From the NCBI RefSeq assembly GCF_032854445.1, contig NC_088299.1, positions 12,393,608-12,457,607 of the forward strand: a stretch of 64,000 nt of DNA. Reading direction: 5' to 3'. The translations under genes and the position numbers were made by a program. Every line of letters starts with the position of its first letter. Positions within the stretch are counted from its first letter, which is position 1. Under the pieces are notes generated by a model, which saw only the letters and a program-made list of their open reading frames with translations, did not search any database and had not been told where the DNA came from. The DNA is from Liolophura sinensis. Its lineage: Eukaryota; Mollusca; Polyplacophora; Chitonida; Chitonidae. Shown in pieces: positions 47,201 to 57,700 of the stretch.

Positions 47201-50200
47201 GATGCACCGCCAGGGTGTTCCTGGTTCAGGTCGTAGCCTCCGCAGGGGTTGTTCTGGTGACTTTCACCCGAATTAAATGTATAGAAAATTACAGTAGGAT
47301 TGTTGTACAACTAGATAGACAAATGGAAATAAATCTAAGTACCACTGAGGCTGATCTAGGCACTCGACTGTCACTGGATTTTATGCTTTAATTTTGTAGC
47401 GGTGGCTTCTAAGATGAGAGGAGTGCTGGCCTAATTATCGCGGAAGCCAGAGAAAGCACCTCGGCGTGAAAACGACGTTTTACTGTATTTTATAAAAGAA
47501 AACAGAAACAGCATCCCTTGTTTGCAAAAAAGAAGAAGGAGGATTCTTCAGTTTTAATAAATTCAGAAAAATGCCGGTATCATGTAAGATTTTTAATTGA
47601 TTTTAAGCCTTATCTGATGAGTTGCCGTCTTCCCATTGCCATAAACCTTCGACATCCCGAAAGAGTTTTGCACCGACTCAGATATTTGCTATTTAGAAAC
47701 TGATGACTTAAGGCTCAAATGAACAAGAAATGTATTTGGGGAGACAAATGAGGTTTGAAACAAGACGGTATGCTAATGTCTGAGATATTTTGTGATACTA
47801 TCGTTGAATATCACACTGATTTTAGGTCTGTGGTGGTCCGTAAGAGATCCAGACCTGTTCCACAACACTTTGTGAAATGCCCCTTCGGTTAGACGTAACT
47901 AAATCGTTGTAAACGATCTCAAAATGATGTGTCATGCAGTAGTTTTGTGTTTTGATATGTTACTTCATGCAATGTAAAGGCTAGTCACAGTTTAGGCCGC
48001 GCAAGCTGATAAGAACGTGTTTGATTGGATAAAATTCTCAAGATGTCTGCCTTTATTCACATCAGCCATTTATGCACTATTAACATTTTGTTCTACGTGT
48101 TATTCCGAGGAAATCTCATCAAACTAATAAAGTGTGATACTTTTTTTTGAGTATCCTGCTTTCGACTGAAATATGTTTTAGCCCTGGGTACTGTGTTGTC
48201 CTTTATATACAAAAACTATGGAATGTCTTTGCATGTGACTTTGTAAATAGTTGTCATATACCCGTCCCGTGGCCAGGAGATTAGCGTGCTAGCGCAGTGA
48301 CACTTGAGCCTCTCATCAATGCGATCGCTATGAATTCAAGGGAGCTCATGCTGGCTTCTTCTCCCTGGGAATGTCTGCCAGTACAGCGGATGGTCATGGG
48401 TTTCCCCTGGGCTCTGTCCGGTTTCCTCCCCCATAATGCTGGTCGCCGTCGTATTTGTCAAATATTCTTGAGTACGGCGTAAAGACCACTTGAATAAATA
48501 AATATTCTGTCTTCTTGTGGCAGGAGAAGTCCAAAGTGTTTCCGCCACTGAAGCATCATGCCGAAGACACCAGAGATGACATCCCAGCCAGTCACATTAA
48601 GCTGACACCGGGCCAACGTCCTGTTTGCTTGCTCTAACCTCATAGTGCTGAGCGCGGCAGCAACAAGCGTCATTTTTAAAATCTTTTATGACTTGTCTGA
48701 CCCGACCCGGGCTCAAACCATTAGGCCACCGAAGCGGTCCACATGTACTTGTCGTAAGTTACTATCCCAGACTCCTATCGATCCACATATAAACTCCTTC
48801 ATATTATGCTGAAAACGACACTGGAATCGATGCTAGGATCAGTACTGAAGCATTAAGGTTGTTATGCATGCACATGCAATGTTCTTGTTCTTTATACAAC
48901 AATCCACCTCCTAAATGCCGCCAAAAGAGGCCTCAAAGTACGTGTGTGTCAAACGTCACCGGTATTATAAGCACAGAACTCCTTATTACATAATATCGAA
49001 CACACAAACCAATCCTATGAACAGTTTCTTTTATTCACTTTTTCAGGAGTTCCCTATGATGTACTCACCAGTCTCATTCCATAGGACGCTGCCCTATCGA
49101 ACCTCAGGAATCGATTGGTTTCCAGGAAATGGAAATGGCTGCCCACCTGGTAAAAGAATTTTTGATTTAATCTGTAAAAACCTACATGGTGTAATATCAA
49201 GAAGCAAAGTGCTTAATTTGTGTTGCAAACCTTAACGCTGCTTCTTCATTATTTTCCTGAGGTTGATAGAAGGCGGGGAGGGGGAGTTGAAAAGGGGGGT
49301 GGGGGAGTTGGAGAGGTGGGGAGGGGGGGGGGGCGCTGTCACAGTGACCATGCATCCATCAACGTGTTGTCATGTAGATAACTGTATTACGAAAGTTTCA
49401 CAATTCGGTATTTGGATTTAGATCCCGACGACCATCGCAAATAGCAGAAAATCTTTCACAGCTTTTGTCCACACTACATATAAAAAGCGCAAAACGTTTA
49501 ATTTCGGTTTGACCGTTACGGTACACTTGCAATACATAAATAGGCAGGGCTAGGCAGCCTTCCTAATGATTTTTAATCTCAGGCTATATTCTAATCAATA
49601 TTTTTGCCGGTCTCCATTAAAATCACATTTTTCAGATGTACACATGAATTAACCATGTTCGTGTATAGCAGGATAAGCGTATATCAAATGTTACAGAAAC
49701 AAGCCACATTTAAGTAAAGTACGCATCATCTGAAAGGCAATTACGTGAAAATTCCAAATATGTTTATTGTGTTTGGCAGCTAGAAATAATTTAGAAGGTC
49801 ACTTTGTTTTAGACTGATCTTTTCAAGACTGGAGAGAAGGACGAACCAGGAAAGGAAGAACAACCTGTTATCTTTTCCTGACTGGCGAAATATCCAAATC
49901 ACGAAAGTTTCACTTATAACCTATTTTACCTGTATTGGTCGGTCACAAAGACTGGTTACTGGTAGGGATTTGGCCGTCCGGCCCTTGTTGAGCTGGATTG
50001 GAAGGCCTTTCTTGGGGATTACTTCCCCGGGAATAATATCCAGGGTGGCGTCCGCACTCCCGCTGTTGGCTGCCTCCTGTTTCTGAGTCTGTAACACGAT
50101 GTTCATGTCCTGTCAGTCTGTTATAACTCTTGAGGTCACACATGATGGCGAGACAGTGTTATATAGTTTGTTCCCTTTCATTTGTAGTTTATAGCTACAG

Positions 50201-53200
50201 CGTTTTATAGTTTGTAGCTATCTGTAAATTCACTCAAATTACCCTTTGTTAGTGACACGTAACACCACATTTCTTACACATCGATATTGTGCTGGACGTG
50301 TACATTATTGCAAAGAAAATGCATTCAGAATATGCTTTTTCTAATTCAAAAAGTTAATTTTCCTAAGCCATTTTTCGAGACTAAGACTCCGTTGTCTGTT
50401 TGACATTGATAATAGTAAAGCCAGATAAATATCGGTACGCTGATAAATGTACAGGCCCACACTGGGCTGTAAAAACGACAAACGTTTAATCTGCCTACCT
50501 ACCTGGAAATGAAACATTTTTACGTGGAAATCAAAATCAGTTGGAGTAAAAATATTTAATTATCAGAGCGCCTTACTGCGCCTTAGGTATTGCATTACGC
50601 GTTATAACTTTTCAATTATAACACACCAGCTAGGGTCTTAGCTAAATCCATAGTCTAGAGCATTGTTCTCACTGCAACCGGTCGGTATTTGACCAGTGAG
50701 GTCGCAAGCTCAAATCCAACTCTCGTCCAATTCTCTTTTTGACTCTATGTCAGGAAGTTTGTCATATACATACATGAAAATCATGTGGTGGTTTACTCCG
50801 GTACTCCGATCTCGCCCGCCCATAAATTTGATAGCTGTCGTGTGAATGAAACTCTCAAAAGTCCAGTGTTAAATTAATACTGACCAAATAAATAAATATA
50901 TAAATAAGTAAATAAATAAATAAATAAATAAAAATGCATTTTAACGAAACTTCTTCCAGACATGCGAAGACAGATGGGATGCAATAACCACCATGAATAC
51001 ATATTTACCTCGGCGGCTTCATCAAAAATTTCGTGACTTGGTACTGGTAGGAAACTACCGTACAAGGCCAATTCAAGGTCTCCATGCTGAAGGTTGATTG
51101 GTCGATGAACTGTTACCTGTGAACCAATGAACACACAACCACAAGATTAATATGTAGATGATCCAAAGTTGGCGCGTACTTCATGACATAATACATCTTG
51201 CGCTTAGGTAACTACAAGAGCAGTATTCTATTGAACACTAGATTCCAAATTAACAACTCTGGAATGATTGTGCGATTATATTTATTTTAACGGTTTATTC
51301 TTTTGTTATCGTTTAGGACATTCGTTCACACAGAAAATCAGTTTTTATTTTAAATATTATAGATTCGTCTAGTGCAGTACAAGAACCTTTAGAATATCAA
51401 ATCCTAATTTAAAACGTCGATTTTCTATTTTAGAGAGTCATATACATGTATTTTGACGATCATATTTGATGATCATACCACAGAATCATTGTATAAACAA
51501 AGCGTCATATAAGCTTCATGTGACTCACCAATTTCGTGCCGTCAGGGAATGTAGCCTCGATCTGAACTTCAGGTATCATATCCTCTACCCCGGGCATGAC
51601 TTGACGGTAACCTAGGGAAGTGAAAACATGCGCAATGATATATAGATGAAATAATGACTACTATAAAACCGGCTCTTTTGTTTTCTATATGTTTGGATTG
51701 TTTAAGTGGCTTTGTAAAGCTAGTATAATGCAAGTCGACTGCCTAAGCCCTGTTTCACAAAAGTTAATTATTGACTGAGGACTCATGTATTGACAAAGCA
51801 GGCTTACCCAAGAACGATCTGCCTTTGTCCATAAGGTCTGAAACGGAATTTGTCCCATCGCGTACCAATTCCTGTAGCTGAAAGACAAAGAGACAAACAT
51901 CAGTATATGACAAATTCCAAAGGTGTAATAATTGGAGCTGAAAGGCAGAGGAACAAAAATTAGGCAAATTCAACATCACCAGACACATCACTTAAACTGA
52001 ATCTAAAATAATTTCACTTTTTAAAACCTTTCTTAAACAGATATGAACATTTGAAATCTAAGGCGGATTTTATAGACCATATTTATAGTTGGGCCTCAAT
52101 GACCCTCACACGGTCATTATCTTTGGCTGTTGACGACAATTTTTGTGATGTGCGTTGTGGAATGTTTACTAATATCAACGGCTCGCTCCACTATGAGCAA
52201 AACTTAGGATGGAAATATCTGAATACATTTAATTCTCTTCAAGAATTTAAAATTTTTTAGAAAACATTCAGGTATTTTAGATACGGTTTTAGTGGTGAGT
52301 CAGATGACGATGACTTGAATGTCTCTTTAAGGGAAAAGGCCGGCGAAGTTGATAACCAGTCCTCAAAAAGAGACCAAGGTTTGGGGAACACAAAATGACC
52401 AGGGGATCATTTTTGCAACTCATTTTATACGTAGCATGTAAACTGTAAACAACAGCGATGGAATGGGACCATAAGTATGGCAGATCAATGTATCCAGCAG
52501 AGGGTGATAAATAGCATGAAACCAAATGGGCCATAGTCTGAAGTTTGCTCATTCCCTGATTCAAAATGCTACAGTACACTGTAGCTATCATATTTGAATG
52601 CTAGACATGTGCTGACTACTTTTACGGAAAGAATTTCTGCCCTAAAGGCTACATTTTTCATATTTGGTGCTAAAATCTTCTTCGATGCCTATCTCACCTG
52701 GGTTAAATTCGCTTTGTTTTCACTTCAAGTGAGGGGCCTCCATGGTTCACTTGGTTAGCGCGCTAGAGCAGCGTAATGACCTATGAGTCTCACACCAATA
52801 CGGTCGCTGTGGGTTCAGCTCATGATGGCTTCTTCTCCGGCCGGATGGTCGTGGGTTTCCCCCGAGCTCTGCCCGGTTTCCACCCACCATAATGCTGGCC
52901 GCCGTCGTATAATTGAAATATTCTTGAGTACGGCGTAAAATACCAATCAAATATATGAATACATAAATCACTTCAAGTTCTTCAGTCACGTGACCTGAGA
53001 GTGTGCTGATGATTGGCTCGAAGCAACTATGACATCATTGTAAGACTATGAATTGATGTAAGTAAATATAACAACGGATAACACACACAAAAAACAACCA
53101 CCCTTCAGAGGCTTCACTGTAGAGCGTGACAGCTCGTTAATAAACAAAACGGTTCATAGACGGACCACAACGGTAGGTCAAATGTGTACGAGGCATGGCA

Positions 53201-54732
53201 TAGGCTGCTAAGTCACATGAGAATTTTGTAAAGTAACAAAGATTAATGGCAAAAAAGATGACCTGAACAAAAAATGTTAACCGCTCGAGCACTAGAACAA
53301 ATGCCCGTACTGGAAATGTTTATTGTCTTAACTAGGCAGACGAGGGCATGAAAGTAACTTATACTATTTTGACTAAGACAAAAAAGGACGATGAAGTTAC
53401 AGGTGTTTGTTACATATTTCAGCACAGACTGTAAAATTGCAACCTGTGACATAGCGATAGCAAATAGTTCACGACAAATTTGCAACGTTTTTATACGCAG
53501 CCAATTTTTGGTACTGCTAATCAAAGAGAAATGAATGACTGAGAATGGAATTGGGTGACGAGTGCTTGGTGGAAAGTAAAAAGGGCAATTCAACAAAGTC
53601 AGTTTTGACCTAAAAGTCACATTTATTAATGTGATTTAAACACATATTTTTTGACTGTAAGGGTTAAAGTTGGGACTATTTGAAGTGTGTTATTCTCTGA
53701 CAGACATACCAAAACTTGAACTTATGGGACTATACACTCCGTAGTATATCGAAGTTTAAAGTTCGCAACCCATTCGTCTAACACTTCAGTCAAGCAACGC
53801 TTTGTAGAATCCGCCTCAGGCCGTTATGATTTTGTCAAGGTACCGGTAATCCACAGATCTAAAGGCGAATAGAGCAGTAATTATTCTGTAACTGTCAACT
53901 TGATTTGTGTTGGTGTATAAGAGGATGTTTATGTAGACCTATATGAAAATATTGCAACCTTAATACCGGATCTTCATTGGTCAGGAAAATGAGCTTTTTC
54001 TGACAGTGTATCTTTTTTTCCTTTTGTACCAGAGTGGTTGCTTTTTAAAATGAAAACAGGAAGGGCTAACAAAAAGGACCTACCCCTTCAATTTCCGGCA
54101 TTTATTAACCTACACATTGCCGTTGTGTTCAGGTAACGGTGCATATCTCAAGCCAAAAAGCTAAGATGTTTTGAAAAAATTAATAGACTGAGCTCAAACC
54201 ATGCATGGCAAATCCGATTATTTATTTATATCTTTGCTCAGTTGTTTCAGAAAGTTTTTTTTTGAAAAAGACATTGATTAATTTGGACCAATGTTAATTT
54301 GACTAATGCATTCGATGAGTATGAATGTGAACATGGTAAATCTAACTCATTCTAGCTTAAAATATGAAAGACTCCGACTAACCAAGTGAGTCTACAATAT
54401 AACCAGATGAGTCTCATGACTCAGCTGATCTGGTCATATGACTCATATGAGCTCAACTGTATAACCCAGATTTTTGAGTCAGTTGACTCAAACTTTTCTC
54501 CCAGTGTAGTAAATCACAGTATCCACAGTAAACCACAAACCTTCTCCAGGTACCACGGCGTTAATCTTTCACAAAGTATTCTTTAAACGCAGAATGTCCC
54601 GTAATGTTCACTCATTGCTGTGTCATTTATCGACTCAGTGTCGTTCTTCATATCAAAGAGTATTTATATAGATAAAGCGTAAGATGTTTTCGCATTATGA
54701 AAAATGATTTCATGCCACGTATACATAACACA

Positions 54733-54799
<67 letters not shown>

Positions 54800-57700
54800 G
54801 TCGTCACTTTGTCGTTCAGTGGTGTCATGCTCCAGAAAATTCAAGGCCATCCGTGACGTGAATATCGGCCACGGAGTGTCAGTCAAACAGGCCTTGGTAA
54901 TGGCCTAAGGTTACGAGATGAAGGTTAATTGCACGAATACACGTCAAAGGAAGACGTGGCAGAGTTTAAACCTAAACATTCCTATAAAAAGGAATAATCT
55001 TTGAAATTATATTAAAAGATGTATTAAGTACAACTTATAGGAAGGCTCAGGCTAATCTCCATCTCGGATGCTCCAAAGTATTTTAGAGTGTTTTAATTCA
55101 GAGAGGTATATTAGATATAGCAATATCAGACGACAATAGCAACAACAGCGGAAGAATGCAAAAATGAAGCCAAAGAAATTTCTTTTAAATAAAACTTAAG
55201 AGTAAAACTGGTGCTTTTCTCATGATGGTCAGCGCAAAGTCATTTCATCTTCTACGGTGTGAAATGGGACAGTCGTTTAACTAAACAACATCGGAAAAAG
55301 CGATCTCAAATTATCCGACCGTTCAAAGCTCATTGATAACATTTGAGTTATACATCCTTCTCCTTCAGTGATATGCGCGCAAGACACTAATCCCAAATTT
55401 AAACCTATACCCAATTTTTCTTTATTAAATATGCGAGTGGTAAAAAAATGTTTTAACTGAAGTCACTATGATGAATGAAAGATTACTTTCTAATTTTGTC
55501 TGAAGGTAGATTTTAATGGCGGTAAGGCTTACATTTTGTTCAACCTTTAGAATGCCATAAAAAATGACAAGTCCCTAAACAGACAAACTGCTTTAGGCAC
55601 AATGTGCTGTGGGTGGTATACGAAATATATTGTCTTCTAGAGAAACGTGGAGCGCATAGCACAAGCCACCGAAATCCCTAAGTCCTCCTGCTGTATATTT
55701 GTAACTTAAGCGATAAATAAGAATGTAACAAATTGTACGTTGTTGATTGATTATTACTGAGTGAAATATCGCAAACGACACTAACTCTGAGCATTTCTGA
55801 GCATTTTAGCGAAAAATGTATTGTACCAATGGGAATGAATGCTCATTGAGTTTAACGTAACATTCAGGCTGTCAACCAGAAGATGGATGATGTCTTAGGT
55901 ACTTGTTTCCATCTTAAAGTGAATGGGCAAATACTACGTCACAGCATAGGTCGCGCAACCTCATAACAAATCGCTGGATTGGATAAAATTTTTAAGATGA
56001 CCACCGCCTTTTGAATCAGCTATTTTGATTGATATTGTAATTATATTTTACATCTTATTCGGTGAAATCGGAGGATGTTTTTGTAAGATTTTGATCATTT
56101 TAATTTTGGTTTCGTGAACTAGGTTTTAACGAGACGCAATCTTAATCTTTACAGCTGCGTCAAGTAGACACCGCGGCCTCGCTTTCGTGTTTCACTCAAA
56201 ACTATGTATGCAAGCTGAAAGTTTTCGGTCCTACTTTACAATTTTTCAGTCATATGTCAACAGGAAGTCATTAAGTGTGTGTATATATACTGTGTGCCAG
56301 AATAGAGTTATAAGTCTCACTTCTTCGAGGCGCACGCTCTCCAATAGGTAGTGCTGAACTCTAAGCGAGGCACCAACATATACCATTTTTAAAGTCTTTG
56401 GTATGACCCAACCCGGGTTTGATCCCGGATCATCCAACGTCGAGGCGGACGCTCTAGCTATCAGGCCAAAGAAATGGTCTCGGGAGCTCTTTAATCCAAA
56501 CGTGTTCTAGTTACGTGGGCGGTCACAAGGTCCGACTTAGGTATCTCATGAATTCTAAAATGCTTGCAAAAGCAAAAAATATAAATTTAAATTGAAGGAG
56601 AAATGTTTTTTTTTCTGATACGATGTGAAACAAGAGAATTTTACCTTAAAGCCAATTAAAAGTTGAGTTAAACTTGCCAACAAAAACAGCCGGCAAAACC
56701 GCATCCGACACTACAATAAGGTGACGAATCCACCAACCACATCTAATCTGGCTGACCGAGAACGTCCTGACAAGTGGGATGGCTTTTCCATTACGATCTT
56801 GATCAACGTAAACGTGTTTCGATGTACGTTTTAGGTCTAAACTAGTGAAATCTCAGCTTAAATTTAGGGTTAAGCGAAATAAGATATATACGCCCAAAAC
56901 ATAGTGCCAAAGGTCTTCTGCACAGTGTCATCTTAGCTTTCAGCTGACATCCTGTGACATGATACCGATACCTCGGACAGATTTCGAAAACTTTGAATAG
57001 AGGCGACCAGTTGTGAAAAAAGCTTGACATAAAAGTTTCTGTGTGAGTGTATAATGGCGTAAATGAGAATCGTCTGTATAATTTGTAGAAGCCCTAGCGT
57101 GTACCACGTTTGAAGGTATGTCTACATTGCATGCAGCATGTGTCTGATAGACCCTCTACGATATCTGTTATAAACAGTGTTAAAATCAGAAGTATCGTAC
57201 AATCAACGGTTTAAAGGAAACCCAAATCGTTCATATAAACTTATGTCCGGATAAAACAGTTTCTCCAGGTAATCCGTTGTATCCGTCGATTTCAGACAGG
57301 CAGGATTGGTTTCTTTAAAACAGTAGTTAGCATCTGAGTTCTATTTTCCGATGTAAAGCTTTGAAATGTCCTTTCCATAATCAAAATAAAATCTTACTGT
57401 TAATGAATATCTGATAAACTAGACATTATAGTGAACATGCAAAGAGAATAAATCATACTCGAGTTTAATCGCCATTTAACAACTGACGAGCTTGAGTGGG
57501 AGGCAAGATTACGCAGTGGTAAAAGCTAGTATCTCTCGGAAGGTATTGGGCGGACTGAATAAATTATTCGTCGAGAATCACTTGATAACGTTTTACACAG
57601 AAATAATGTTTTAATAGCTATATACTGCAAACATTAAGTAGGAACTATAGAAATGCTATATACTTTGAGCAATGTTTTCATTGAAATGATATTTTGAACT

